Shown piece after piece: positions 17,331-26,275 of a stretch of 64,000 nt of DNA. Both the position numbers and the translations under genes were made by a program. The notes under the pieces are model-generated. The model was given only the letters and a program-made list of their open reading frames with translations. It was not told the DNA's origin and did not search any database. The number at the start of each line of letters is the position of its first letter. Positions within the stretch are counted from its first letter, which is position 1. This DNA is from CALLPQ01 sp038531745 (GTDB taxonomy: Bacteria; Pseudomonadota; Alphaproteobacteria; Caulobacterales; Parvularculaceae), in assembly GCA_038531745.1 (NCBI GenBank), contig JBCBBJ010000001.1, positions 124,001 to 188,000 of the forward strand, read 5' to 3'.

Positions 17331-19879
17331 TGACCAACCATCAGGCTGATGCTTCTTCACCGGCGCGCGTACCATCTGCGCGTCTGCCTCTTGTTTGGGT
17401 TTTTCAGGTCCTAGCCAGCCATTGGCGGCGCAAACCCATGCAATTGGCAACCATGGTCATCGGGCTCGCCTGCGCGACGGCGCTTTTTTCCGGCGTTCAG
17501 GCGCTGAACATGCAGGCCAAGGCAAGCTATGCCGAAGCAGCCGGTGTTCTGGGTGCCGATCAATATCCCTCCATACGCCCGAGTGAGGGGACTTTTTTCG
17601 ATCAATCCTTGTATGTAGAGTTACGGCGTCTCGGCGTGCCCGTTAGCCCGGTTTTGCGGGCCCCTGTCTATTTGCCCCAGCGCCGCATGACGCTGATTGG
17701 CATTGACCTCGTGACACTGCCGCGATCAGCAGCACCGATCAGTCTTTTGGGCGGGGGAACGGAGCCAAGCGATAGACCAGCGCCGCCCATTGGCCTTGTG
17801 GACTTTATCAGCCCACCGTGGCGCGCAGCCGTTGCACCGTCTGATCTCGTAGCCTTAACACCAACACAGGGCGAGCCGGTACGTCTCCGGTCGGGTACAG
17901 TGCTACCAGCGCCGTTTGCGCAAGACGGTGTGGCCTCCGGTATTCTTTATACTGACGTGGGGGCCGCGCAATCGATCCTTGATCAATCGGGGCGGCTGAC
18001 CGATTTGATTTACGGGGCCGCAACAATCCCTGCGAACCACCGGACCCTTTTGGAGGCGCGCGGGTTCACCATCGTGGCGCCCTCCGCACAATCGGATATT
18101 GCGCGCCTGACCGATAGTTTTCACCTCAATCTGACGGCGTTTGGCTATCTTTCCTTTTTGGTAGGCCTCTTGATTGTCCATGCGGCCACGGGGCTAGCCT
18201 TTGAACAGCGGCGCCAGATTATGCGCACCCTGCGGGCCACGGGGGTTTCGGCAAATGCGCTTTCGGGCGTCTTGCTGGCAGAAATGATGGTGATCGCCGT
18301 GATTGCCGGGTTCATCGGTGTCATCCTTGGCTATGTGATTGCTGCGGCGCTCCTGCCCAATATTTCCCTGACCCTGCGCGGGCTATATGGCGCAAGTGTG
18401 GAAAATAGCTTACCTGTGCGGCCCATTTGGCTGGTGATTGGGATCGCCATGAGCCTTGTGGGTGCGATGATTGCATCCATCAGTATGCTGTGGAAAGCGC
18501 GCACCATGCCCGTGCTCGCTTCTGCCCAGCCGCAAGCGTGGGTGGGGTTACAACGCCGATCATTTTTGCGCCAGGCATGTATGGGGGCGGGGCTTATCCT
18601 GGTGGCCGGCATTCTGGTGCTTGCGGAGCGTGGTCTTATTGCCGGCTTTGCGATGATGGGCGCCTTGCTTGTGGGTGCCGCGTTGATCCTGCCGCTCGCG
18701 CTGAGCGGGTTGTTATCGCTTGCCCGTCGCCATGTGCCGGGGGCAGCGCTGACCCAATGGTTCTGGGCCGATGCCCGCCAGCAACTTTCCGGGTTGTCTC
18801 TGGCGTTGCAGGCGCTGATGCTCGCGCTGGCGGTGAATATTGGCGTTGGCGCCATGGTTTCAAGCTTCCGCGATACGTTTGACGGTTGGCTTGATCAGCG
18901 GCTGGCAGCGGAAATCTATGTGAACCCCGGGCAGGAGGCGCGCGCGACCGATATTGCCAGCTGGCTAGGGGCGCAGGAAGGGGTCAAGCAGATTTTGCCG
19001 ATGGCGTTTGCAGAAAGTCGGTATGCGGAGCTCCCATTATCCCTCTTCGGTTTTACGATGGATGCGACCTACACCGAAAACTGGCCATTACTGGCTGAAG
19101 TATCCGGTGCCTGGCCCGCTGTGGGCGCGGGCACCCACGTGTTGATTAATGAACAATTGGCCCGCGCGCATCGCCTAACGCCAGGCGACAGTCTTTCCAT
19201 TCCTACGGCTGAGGGTGATTGGACGGTCGCCATTGCCGGGGTCTATTCTGATTATGGCAACACCAGCGGTCAGATCATGCTGACGGTTGATGTGTTGAAA
19301 TCCCGCTTCCCGGCGGCGCAATCGAGCCTGTTTGCCGTGCGGGCGGCGCCGGAAAAAACCTCGGCCCTAACAGCGGCACTCACAGACCGCTACACGCTAG
19401 GCGAGACGGAGATCATTGACCAACGGGCCCTGAAGGTTTTTTCAAAAAACGTCTTTGAACAGACCTTTGTGGTAACGGGTGCCCTGAATGTCCTAACCTT
19501 TATGGTTGCGGGCGTAGCGCTTTTTGCCAGCCTTTTGAGCCTCAGCGCAGCGCGTCTGCCCCAATTGGCGCCGCTGTGGTCCATGGGCCTGCGCCGGGGT
19601 GTTCTGTCGCGCATGGAGTTGGGCAAATCGGTCATGTTGGCATTGTTGACGGCGGCCCTCGCGGTTCCGCTGGGGCTTGGGGTGGCGTGGATATTGACCA
19701 ATGTGATCAATGTTGCCGCCTTTGGCTGGCAGTTGCCTTTGTTCGTTTATCCGGGCCAGTTCCTTGCCCTCGGTCTCGTGGCGGTGGTGACGGCCTTTCT
19801 GGCGGCGCTGATCCCGGCGTTACAATTGCGGCGCTTGGCCCCGGCGCGACTTGTCAAAGTGTTTGCGGAGGAACGATAG
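17330..19879 (+). CDS. ABC transporter permease, FtsX/MacB type (duplicated)
   Basis: An 849-residue inner-membrane protein made of two FtsX-type units: an N-terminal helix (about 37-57), a large periplasmic domain, a first helix cluster (about 265-395) and a central pair (about 420-465), then a second periplasmic domain and a C-terminal three-helix cluster (about 725-840). This ten-helix YbbP/AttF-G-like architecture works as a single-chain permease with the preceding ATPase. It is thought to move lipophilic molecules or act mechanically in the envelope. The substrate here is unknown. Confidence 0.92.
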   Translation: MTNHQADASSPARVPSARLPLVWVFQVLASHWRRKPMQLATMVIGLACATALFSGVQALNMQAKASYAEAAGVLGADQYPSIRPSEGTFFDQSLYVELRRLGVPVSPVLRAPVYLPQRRMTLIGIDLVTLPRSAAPISLLGGGTEPSDRPAPPIGLVDFISPPWRAAVAPSDLVALTPTQGEPVRLRSGTVLPAPFAQDGVASGILYTDVGAAQSILDQSGRLTDLIYGAATIPANHRTLLEARGFTIVAPSAQSDIARLTDSFHLNLTAFGYLSFLVGLLIVHAATGLAFEQRRQIMRTLRATGVSANALSGVLLAEMMVIAVIAGFIGVILGYVIAAALLPNISLTLRGLYGASVENSLPVRPIWLVIGIAMSLVGAMIASISMLWKARTMPVLASAQPQAWVGLQRRSFLRQACMGAGLILVAGILVLAERGLIAGFAMMGALLVGAALILPLALSGLLSLARRHVPGAALTQWFWADARQQLSGLSLALQALMLALAVNIGVGAMVSSFRDTFDGWLDQRLAAEIYVNPGQEARATDIASWLGAQEGVKQILPMAFAESRYAELPLSLFGFTMDATYTENWPLLAEVSGAWPAVGAGTHVLINEQLARAHRLTPGDSLSIPTAEGDWTVAIAGVYSDYGNTSGQIMLTVDVLKSRFPAAQSSLFAVRAAPEKTSALTAALTDRYTLGETEIIDQRALKVFSKNVFEQTFVVTGALNVLTFMVAGVALFASLLSLSAARLPQLAPLWSMGLRRGVLSRMELGKSVMLALLTAALAVPLGLGVAWILTNVINVAAFGWQLPLFVYPGQFLALGLVAVVTAFLAALIPALQLRRLAPARLVKVFAEER

Positions 19880-19880
19880 G

Positions 19881-21017
19881 ATGATCCAATTTCACCGTGT
19901 ACGTCTTTTTGGATTAATGTCTGCGCTTTTGGTTTTGGCGGTCTTTGGGTCGGCGCCCGCCCTGGGCCAGGGGATGCCCGCCGGTTTTTCCGGTATGGGG
20001 GAGGCATCGCCCGATTATGCGCAGGTACGTGCAGACCGTACCCTCGTTTTTCCCGCCGATCATCAGGCCCATGATTATTTCCGGTTGGAATGGTGGTATG
20101 TGACCGCCAATCTGACAACGCCCGACGGCACGCCGCTTGGCTTGCAATGGACCCTATTTCGCAATGCACTAAGCCCGGCAGCCGGCGAAGAAAAAACCTT
20201 AGAAAATCCGTGGGCCAACGAAACCATTTGGATGGGCCATGCGGCCGTCACGACGCGGGACATGCATTATTCCGCTGAGCGCTTTGCCAGAGGCGGCGTT
20301 GGTCAGGCTGGTGTGACAGGGGCTAGCGGTGCGGGCAGTGCCGATAGCATGTCCTTTGCCGCTTGGATCGACGATTGGACAATGGCAAACCCTAACGACC
20401 AGTCGATCAAGACTCTAGATGTAAAGGCCGACGGCGACGGCTTTGCTTATGATGTACGCCTTGCCACGCGCCGTGCGCCGGTTTTGCAAGGCAATCAGGG
20501 CTATTCGATAAAGGCCCAGTCGGGCGAGGCCTCCCATTACTATAGTCAGCCATTTTATACTGTATCGGGAACAGTCACCATCGACGGGAAACCGCTTGAT
20601 GTGACCGGCAAGGCTTGGCTTGACCGAGAATGGTCAAGTCAGTTCTTGAATGCGGAGCAAGCGGGCTGGGACTGGTTTTCCCTGCATTTGAAGGATGGGC
20701 GCAAAGTCATGCTCTTTCGTTTGCGCGGTACGCGAGATGGTGAATTTTATTCAGGCAATGTGATCGAAGCTGACGGTACAACAACGCAAGTGCCCCGCGG
20801 CGGCATCACCATCACGCCCATACAACGCACCCGGATTAAAGGCAGAGCGGTACCCACGGGCTGGCGAGTGCAGATCCCCACATTGGCGCTCGATGTTGAA
20901 ACCCGGGCGCTAAATCGGCGCGCGATGATGGAAACGCTCTTTTCTTATTGGGAGGGACCCATTGATATCAGCGGCAGCCATAGCGGCGTCGGCTATCTCG
21001 AAATGACCGGGTACTGA
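19881..21017 (+). CDS. AttH/CrtC-family lipocalin-like secreted protein
   Basis: A 378-residue protein with a signal peptide (cleavage after about residue 29, APALGQ). The mature part carries the family blocks FPADHQAHDYFRLEWWYVTANL, WIDDWTM, GYSIK, AWLDREWSSQFL and WDWFSLHLKDGRKVMLFRLR, typical of the AttH/hydroxyneurosporene-synthase (CrtC) double-lipocalin fold. The ATG chosen follows a good ggaggaacgatagg site and lies one base after the permease stop. In att-type operons such a protein accompanies the ABC ATPase and permease. A carotenoid role is unlikely, since no carotenoid genes are present. Confidence 0.9.
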   Translation: MIQFHRVRLFGLMSALLVLAVFGSAPALGQGMPAGFSGMGEASPDYAQVRADRTLVFPADHQAHDYFRLEWWYVTANLTTPDGTPLGLQWTLFRNALSPAAGEEKTLENPWANETIWMGHAAVTTRDMHYSAERFARGGVGQAGVTGASGAGSADSMSFAAWIDDWTMANPNDQSIKTLDVKADGDGFAYDVRLATRRAPVLQGNQGYSIKAQSGEASHYYSQPFYTVSGTVTIDGKPLDVTGKAWLDREWSSQFLNAEQAGWDWFSLHLKDGRKVMLFRLRGTRDGEFYSGNVIEADGTTTQVPRGGITITPIQRTRIKGRAVPTGWRVQIPTLALDVETRALNRRAMMETLFSYWEGPIDISGSHSGVGYLEMTGY

Positions 21018-21043
21018 AGAAAGACGCAACAATCACAGTGTCA

Positions 21044-21066
21044 GTGTTTTGGGGCCACCAAAACAC
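21044..21066. terminator. hairpin between convergent genes
   Basis: Perfect 9-bp inverted repeat (gtgttttgg / ccaaaacac) with a 5-base loop, between the stops of the lipocalin gene (+) and the muramidase gene (-). It has no long T-run on either strand, so it is at best a weak bidirectional terminator. Confidence 0.4.
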
Positions 21067-21156
21067 CTCTCTGCGACTGGGTTCCGGGTTGCGGCGGAGA
21101 GGGAGGGTAAGAGCACGAATCTCTTGGTTTCCGACCCCCTTGCCGAAATCCGCCAG

Positions 21157-22212
21157 CTATCGTCGATATTTGAACCAGTCATCAATGCGCGCATAGACAA
21201 TATAAAGGACCGCAAGAATGATAATGACCATCAGCGCCAGTTGAATTTGCGCGTCGGCGTCGTGTTTGGCGTGGGCAGCAGGCCGATTGCTTGGCTGCTC
21301 CACCACGGTTCCATTGCCGTCTAGCGGCGGAATAGGCTCGCCGCTATCGTCTTCGATGATGGGATCAATAAGGTCGGGCAGGTCATCGGTTTCGTCGCCA
21401 GTGTTGTCCCCGCTGTCGTCATTGGCAGTGTCATCATCGCTGGCATCTGTTTCGGGGGGGGCGTCCGCCTCGGCAGGCTCGTCAGCTGGGGTTTCAGTAT
21501 CATCGCCGTCATCTGCGTCTTCGGGCGTGTCAGTCTCCTCCATATCCTCGATGGACAAGCCCTCGCCGCGTTCAATGCGATGTTCTAATTCATCCAATTC
21601 TTCAGAAGCCCCGCGGCCCATATTGGCGGCGGTTGCCCCAGCGCCGCCCGCAACGGCGGCCCCTTGCATGGTGCGGCTATCACCGATGGAACCGCGGCGC
21701 GGTCCGTCCTCCACCGGGGTTACCCGGGCATTTTCATCAATGTTTTCGGGCTGTGAAGCAAGCGGCTCCACTGGGGTGAGAAAGAGTGCCTTTTCCGCCG
21801 CGCGCCGCCGGGTCAATCCGTCAACCGGGCGCAAGACCCCGTTGATTGTTGCCTTGTTAAACCAGGTCAAGGCATCGGCGGCGCCCATGCGATTCTCGGC
21901 GTTAAGCCGCCGTCGCGCCGTGGAGCGGCTATAGGCGGTTTCACCCACATTATAGACAAACGAAACCAACGCATCGAATTCGTTTTGATTTAATGGGACG
22001 CGCGTCAGCCGCGAGACAGCTTTTTCCCGGCTAACAAGATCGTGGCGCAATAGCGCCTCGGCCTCCGCCGCGGAAAGCCGTTGGTCGGGCCCGACTTCAG
22101 GGCCCGTATGGCCGTAGCCAATGGTCCAAATGCCTGCGATGTCCTGATAGGACTCAAGCTCAAGCCCTTCAAATCGCTTGATAAGATCAATACCGCTTTG
22201 TGAGGTTCTCAT
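21157..22212 (-). CDS. GH24 (T4-type) muramidase with acidic linker and C-terminal membrane anchor
   Basis: Residues 1-145 are a phage-type lysozyme domain. The catalytic triad has exactly the T4 lysozyme spacing: E15 (in FEG), D24 and T30 (GIWTIGYGHTG). After it come an Ala/Gly segment (about 180-200) and roughly 90 residues dominated by Asp, Glu, Thr and Pro. Near the C-terminus is a single hydrophobic helix (LALMVIIILAVLYIVY), followed by a basic end (KYRR). There is no N-terminal signal, so the protein looks tail-anchored. No holin, spanin or other phage gene is nearby, so a host cell-wall role or a captured phage gene are both possible. Confidence 0.88.
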   Translation of the reverse strand: MRTSQSGIDLIKRFEGLELESYQDIAGIWTIGYGHTGPEVGPDQRLSAAEAEALLRHDLVSREKAVSRLTRVPLNQNEFDALVSFVYNVGETAYSRSTARRRLNAENRMGAADALTWFNKATINGVLRPVDGLTRRRAAEKALFLTPVEPLASQPENIDENARVTPVEDGPRRGSIGDSRTMQGAAVAGGAGATAANMGRGASEELDELEHRIERGEGLSIEDMEETDTPEDADDGDDTETPADEPAEADAPPETDASDDDTANDDSGDNTGDETDDLPDLIDPIIEDDSGEPIPPLDGNGTVVEQPSNRPAAHAKHDADAQIQLALMVIIILAVLYIVYARIDDWFKYRR

Positions 22213-22589
22213 CGCATTTTACCTGACCGGTTCGCATCAATGTGCGCCTGTCACCTCAATCACCACTACGCGCGAAGTCTATCGCCGAACGGGTGCGAGC
22301 CACAAGGGACCAATCGGGACCATTATGTGGAATTCACCCCCACCGTTGCATTTTGCCCCCTGCATATTTGGTCACCATACCCCCGCCAATGGAATAGGGG
22401 GATAAGTTCGCCCGTGACATTTTTGGCTTGGGCTGCGCGAAACCTCCTCGGGCTGGACCTAATGCCGATGACGATTGCCCTGGCGGGTTGGTGCTGGCGA
22501 TCATCTTGCCCTGTCTGCGGGCTTTGCAATCGCCGCAAATTCTCGTTAGCGTTCATCGGCAGAAAATGGGCACTAGCGATGGGGATACA
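22213..22589. other. intergenic region between divergent genes
   Basis: 377 bases between the divergent muramidase and YbjN-protein genes. Frames here are short and unconvincing. It must hold promoters for both genes, but I see no clear -35/-10 pair, repeat or RNA gene. Confidence 0.5.
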
Positions 22590-23426
22590 ATGACACAGAC
22601 CCTCCAACACACTTATGCGCGGGCGCGCGCGGCCACCGTTTCCGAGCACTATCGGCAGATATTGTTGCGGTGCATTCTTGTTGCCCTATGCGCAATCGCC
22701 ACGGGTCTTTTGGTGATGCGCCCGGTTCAGGCGCAATCGGCCAATGGCCTGCCTTTGCCGTCTCTTGGTAATACGGGCGGTGTTCTGAAGAAAATTGATA
22801 TCAATACGATGGCGTCAATCCTCGCCGAAATGCAGATTGGCGCGGAGCGCGCCACAGCCAACGATGGGCGCCAGTTTCTGCGGGCGCAAACGCCAGGGGG
22901 AGCGCGATTTTTTGTCGACTTTATTGTCTGCGCTGATCGTATCGCGGCAACCGGTTGTGGCAGCGCTCTTTTCCGGGCGGGCATGTCTAATGCGGGCGTG
23001 ACCTATGACGACCTCAATAGTTTCAACAAGAGCTCAACGGTTGCCACTGGCTTTAATCTGCCAGAGATCAATCTGATTGGTTTTGTCCGCCTTGCGGTGG
23101 CGGAAGGCGGGGTGACCCGGGATAATATTATCCTTCAACTGGGTCTCTTCCTCACGGATATGGACGGATATGTGAAAAACAGAGCCGGTGCCACCTCCGT
23201 GCGGTTTGACGCCATTGATGACCAGGCATCTGGATCAGGGTCGGTGATTGCGGCGAGTACGGATGAAAACGGTGCCTATTTGTTACAAAACCTGACTAGC
23301 GAGGAAGATCAATTGCCCCGTTGGGCACAAGGGCTGACCGACTCCTCAATGATCGAGTCAGCGATCTATAATACCTATTCGGTTGATTTCCTCACTGATG
23401 AAATGCGCCGGTATTTGACCCAGTAG
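22590..23426 (+). CDS. YbjN domain-containing exported protein
   Basis: A 278-residue protein with an N-terminal signal sequence (hydrophobic about residues 24-44, then RPVQAQS). The mature part starts with a YbjN-like domain (type III secretion chaperone-like fold): IDINTMASILAEMQIGAE, then a FVDFIVC...GCGSALFRAG strand pair with two cysteines, and a DDLNSFNK segment. A second, unassigned C-terminal part follows. The frame extends 54 codons upstream, but the methionine chosen gives a normal signal peptide. Function of exported YbjN proteins is unknown. Confidence 0.7.
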   Translation: MTQTLQHTYARARAATVSEHYRQILLRCILVALCAIATGLLVMRPVQAQSANGLPLPSLGNTGGVLKKIDINTMASILAEMQIGAERATANDGRQFLRAQTPGGARFFVDFIVCADRIAATGCGSALFRAGMSNAGVTYDDLNSFNKSSTVATGFNLPEINLIGFVRLAVAEGGVTRDNIILQLGLFLTDMDGYVKNRAGATSVRFDAIDDQASGSGSVIAASTDENGAYLLQNLTSEEDQLPRWAQGLTDSSMIESAIYNTYSVDFLTDEMRRYLTQ

Positions 23427-23443
23427 GACGTTCGCCTCAAGGC

Positions 23444-23950
23444 TCAAGCCTGCTGATGCACCGAAACGGGGCCGATTTTCGGGCTGGCGGTGCGACCACC
23501 CGCCGCGTCATAGGGTTTTGAGGGGCAATTTGGTGCTTGCGCCTCCTGACGACCGTCCCCGGCGGCGGCACTTACCACTGCGTCGACAAGGCCTTTATGG
23601 GCAAGCTGCGCACCCTGCAAGATATTGCGTTGATCGTTCGCCAGAGCGGTGAACCGGCCGGTCAGACCGCGCAGGGTTTCCATGAGCGCCGCATCAAGCC
23701 TGTTCGCTCCCGCGCGGTTTGAGGCCAGTGTCCGGATGGCTGTGGCATAAGCAATCGCAAGCCGGTTTTTCTCCGCCTGGAGATTAGCAATGGCGCCCGC
23801 GTCCCCGGCGCTCAGAAGCTGGTTTTCCTCTTCGAAAATAACCGTGAGGGCGCGCGTCATCGCGATCAGCTCTTTGATGGGGGCTGTGTCAATGTCGGTT
23901 TGCGCGATGTTATGGCCGTTTGTCTCCCCTGACGGCGGTGTTCGGTTCAT
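23444..23950 (-). CDS. flagellar protein of the FlbY/FlgN type
   Basis: A 168-residue, mostly helical protein with a FlgN-like pattern: ELIAMTRALTVIFEEENQLLSAGD followed by LQAEKNRLAIAYATAIRTL. It is the last gene of flgI-rod-binding protein-this gene, the position held by flbY in Caulobacter, so a FlgN-like chaperone or accessory role in flagellar assembly is the best guess. The frame opens at a GTG (23998) that overlaps the upstream stop. I prefer the ATG at 23950, but the longer form is possible through translational coupling. Tail is Pro/Ala rich. Confidence 0.7.
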   Translation of the reverse strand: MNRTPPSGETNGHNIAQTDIDTAPIKELIAMTRALTVIFEEENQLLSAGDAGAIANLQAEKNRLAIAYATAIRTLASNRAGANRLDAALMETLRGLTGRFTALANDQRNILQGAQLAHKGLVDAVVSAAAGDGRQEAQAPNCPSKPYDAAGGRTASPKIGPVSVHQQA

Positions 23951-23994
23951 GAAAAAATATTCCTCATACGGTGGAAAGTTAAGGCCGCAGACTA

Positions 23995-24345
23995 TCACCC
24001 CGATGACGGGTTAGCGGCGGCTTGCAAGGCAATAAGGCTTGCCTTGACCTGTTCGGCGATACCGAAACCGCCGCGTTTGGCGATCGCCTGCGCGTAGTGA
24101 TCCTGCAGCATTCTCTCAAACGCTTCCTCCCCCGGACCACCGCCGGTGAGCGGACTTTTTTCAACACCGGCAAAAACCGGGGCGAGCAATTGCGCAAGCA
24201 CAAGCGCTTCGAAATCCTGGGCGGTTTCGTCTATGCGGCGTTCGGCGGCCCGGTCCACTGAGGGGGCCAGTCCGGAAACGGCTATTGGTGTCGGCCCCGG
24301 TAGGGGCATGAGAGCACTCAGGGTGCTGAGATCAACACTCATCAC
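23995..24345 (-). CDS. rod-binding protein (FlgJ N-terminal domain type, CheL-like)
   Basis: A 116-residue protein that matches the rod-binding half of FlgJ: ETAQDFEALVLAQLLAPVF, a GGG-containing turn, then FERMLQDHYAQAIAKRGGFGIAEQV. The muramidase half of gammaproteobacterial FlgJ is absent, as usual in alphaproteobacteria, where this short protein is often called CheL. Predicted to assist rod assembly in the periplasm. The GTG start overlaps the flgI stop, and an ATG follows one codon later. Confidence 0.88.
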   Translation of the reverse strand: MMSVDLSTLSALMPLPGPTPIAVSGLAPSVDRAAERRIDETAQDFEALVLAQLLAPVFAGVEKSPLTGGGPGEEAFERMLQDHYAQAIAKRGGFGIAEQVKASLIALQAAANPSSG

Positions 24346-25547
24346 CGCACCTCAATATCGGCTTGAAGAGCGCCGGCGCTTTTGATGGCTTGGAGGATCG
24401 AGATCATATCGCGCGGACTGACCCCGAGGGCATTCAACCCATCCACAAGCTCACTCAGACGCACCCCGCCACCAACGATTTGCAGTTGTCTATCCTGCTG
24501 CTGGGCTTCGACCTCCGTACGCGGAACGATTACGGTTTGTCCGGCATCAGAGAAATTGGCAATTGGCTGGCTCACTTGCGGGGTCTCGGCGATGGAAATG
24601 GTCAGGCTGCCTTGTGCAATCGCAACAGTCGACACGCGCACATCATCGCCGATCACGATTACGCCCGATGCCTCATCAATAATTACGCGGGCTGTTTGGT
24701 CTGGGGTCACGCCAAGCCCTTCGATGCGGGAGAGAAGCGTGACCATATTGCCGGGATAATCGGGCGGGCGGCGTATCACCACCGTGCTCGGATTAGCCAC
24801 CGCCGCAATGGGTGAGGGTGCGCCCGGCCCAACACGTTTGGCAAAGTCACCATTAATGGCGCTGACAACTCTTTGCGCCGTGGTCAAATCGGGGTTGCGC
24901 AAGGCAAGCCGGATTTCCTGCTTGCGGGCGAGATCATAGGTGATTTCGCGTTCCACAACGGCGCCATTTGATATCCGCCCATTGGTGGGTACCCCTTCGG
25001 TGAGGGAGGCGGCCTGCCCGCGCACGGCAAACCCGCTCACCGCAAGCGGACCTTGCGCCACCGCATAAACCTCATCATCGGCCCCATAAAGCGGGGTAAC
25101 CAATAATGTGCCCCCGCGGAGGGATTGAGCATCGCCAAGGGCGCTTACCGCAATATCAAGGCGGGTCCCTTGCGTAGCAAAAGCGGGAAGATTTGCCGTC
25201 ACCATTACGGCGGCAATATTATCCGTATCCAGAAATTCCGAACGCACATTAACGCCCAACCGCTCCAGCATAGAAACAAGGCTTTCGCGGGTGAACGGCG
25301 TATTGCGAATACGGTCGCCCGTACCGGCAAGCCCGACCACCAGGCCATAACCCACCAGCATGTTGTCGCGCACACCCTCCACATCCGTCAGGTCTTTTAT
25401 CCGCGATTGCGCATGGGCTGGGGCAATAGGGTCCATGAAAAGGCTGAATATCACGAGGGAACCGATGATTGCCGTGGCGAGCCGGCGGCGTAGCGCGCCT
25501 ACTGAATTGGCATTGTCAAAAACTGATCCCACGGCGTTGATACTCAC
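24342..25547 (-). CDS. flgI: flagellar P-ring protein FlgI
   Basis: Builds the periplasmic P ring around the flagellar rod. The 401-residue protein has a signal peptide (ending about residue 47, APAHAQS), then the characteristic SRIKDLTDVEGVRDNMLVGY start of mature FlgI, LVGLAGTGDRIRNTPFT and, near the end, LSELVDGLNALGVSPRDMISILQAIK. Starts with GTG. First gene of the three-gene minus-strand flagellar unit. A near-consensus sigma-54 promoter lies about 50 bases upstream. Confidence 0.96.
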   Translation of the reverse strand: MSINAVGSVFDNANSVGALRRRLATAIIGSLVIFSLFMDPIAPAHAQSRIKDLTDVEGVRDNMLVGYGLVVGLAGTGDRIRNTPFTRESLVSMLERLGVNVRSEFLDTDNIAAVMVTANLPAFATQGTRLDIAVSALGDAQSLRGGTLLVTPLYGADDEVYAVAQGPLAVSGFAVRGQAASLTEGVPTNGRISNGAVVEREITYDLARKQEIRLALRNPDLTTAQRVVSAINGDFAKRVGPGAPSPIAAVANPSTVVIRRPPDYPGNMVTLLSRIEGLGVTPDQTARVIIDEASGVIVIGDDVRVSTVAIAQGSLTISIAETPQVSQPIANFSDAGQTVIVPRTEVEAQQQDRQLQIVGGGVRLSELVDGLNALGVSPRDMISILQAIKSAGALQADIEVR

Positions 25548-25594
25548 TTTTTCATGGTGCCTCGCGAACGCCGCTGCGGGCGCCAGAGGAGTAC

Positions 25595-25610
25595 TGCTAG
25601 GACCGTGCCA
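25595..25610 (-). promoter_or_regulatory. candidate sigma-54 promoter of flgI
   Basis: On the minus strand the sequence reads TGGCACGGTCCTAGCA, against the consensus TGGCACG-N4-TTGCA. There is one mismatch (TAGC for TTGC), and the GG and GC elements have exact 12-base spacing. It lies about 50 bases before the flgI start. Caulobacter rod and ring genes use sigma-54 with FlbD and FliX, and a fliX-like gene is divergent here, which fits. Confidence 0.7.
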
Positions 25611-25745
25611 CGGCTTTGACGCTCACCGCATAAAATAAAAGTCAATAAATATAATAGCTTATGAGAATATCCTGGCCTATTTCCGCTGCTGCGGGCGCGT
25701 TGTGAGCATTGCGCTGGGCAGGATTTGCCCGGTGAATTTTGCCTG

Positions 25746-25760
25746 TTAACGCCGAATTAT
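25746..25760 (+). promoter_or_regulatory. candidate CtrA box upstream of fliX
   Basis: TTAA-N7-TTAT, one base off the CtrA consensus TTAA-N7-TTAA, about 70 bases before the chosen fliX start. In Caulobacter fliX is an early flagellar gene under CtrA control. The motif is short and could occur by chance. Confidence 0.4.
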
Positions 25761-25831
25761 CCCTACCGATGCTATGGCGGAGGGTGAAATTAACGCCCTT
25801 AGGGCAAGGTAGAAAAGTAAGGGATATAAGT

Positions 25832-26275
25832 GTGGTGCACCCCATTCGCACAAGACGGGCACAAAGCAACGTGCCTAGCGGACCGGCGGCGAAGCCTGCA
25901 AACGGGGCGAGACCACAAGCAGCCCCTGCTTTTGTGCCGGTTTCAAACGGGCAAACTACAGGACATGAGACCGAAATCGGCGGGTCCTCGGAAATCACCC
26001 GCGCCGCCAGTACGCTCGGCGCGCTCATTGCCCTGCAAGAAAATCCCCATCCGCGCGAGGAAATTGTGTGGGCCGAACACTCCTTGGGCCTCCTGGAAAA
26101 GCTACACCAGGCAACGCTGACCGATATGATTGATGATGCCGCGCTTGTTCATCTAAAATCCCTGGCGGCGGGTGACGCGGCCCATGCGTTTGGCGGGCGT
26201 CCTGGCTTTAACGCCGTGCGCGACGCGCTTTTGCTGCGGGTACGGGTTGAGCTTGCCAAGCGGGGGATTGGCTGA
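25832..26275 (+). CDS. fliX: flagellar assembly regulator FliX-like protein
   Basis: A 147-residue protein with a disordered Ala/Pro-rich N-terminal third and a helical C-terminal domain: TRAASTLGALIALQE, then HSLGLLEKLHQATLTDM and a final helix RDALLLRVRVELAKRGIG. This layout and the divergent position next to flgI match FliX, which in Caulobacter links flagellar assembly state to FlbD activity. The GTG start follows a good aaggg site at 8 bases. The frame is open to 25739, but that part has no such site. Function is by analogy. Confidence 0.78.
   Translation: MVHPIRTRRAQSNVPSGPAAKPANGARPQAAPAFVPVSNGQTTGHETEIGGSSEITRAASTLGALIALQENPHPREEIVWAEHSLGLLEKLHQATLTDMIDDAALVHLKSLAAGDAAHAFGGRPGFNAVRDALLLRVRVELAKRGIG

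Noticed and set aside
21266..21934. Ser/Gly-rich plus-strand frame (222 codons) opposite the muramidase
   Set aside because: It is the reverse of the acidic Asp/Glu linker; its low complexity comes from that.
21157..22212. Muramidase as evidence of a prophage
   Set aside because: No integrase, terminase, capsid, tail or attachment repeats on either side.
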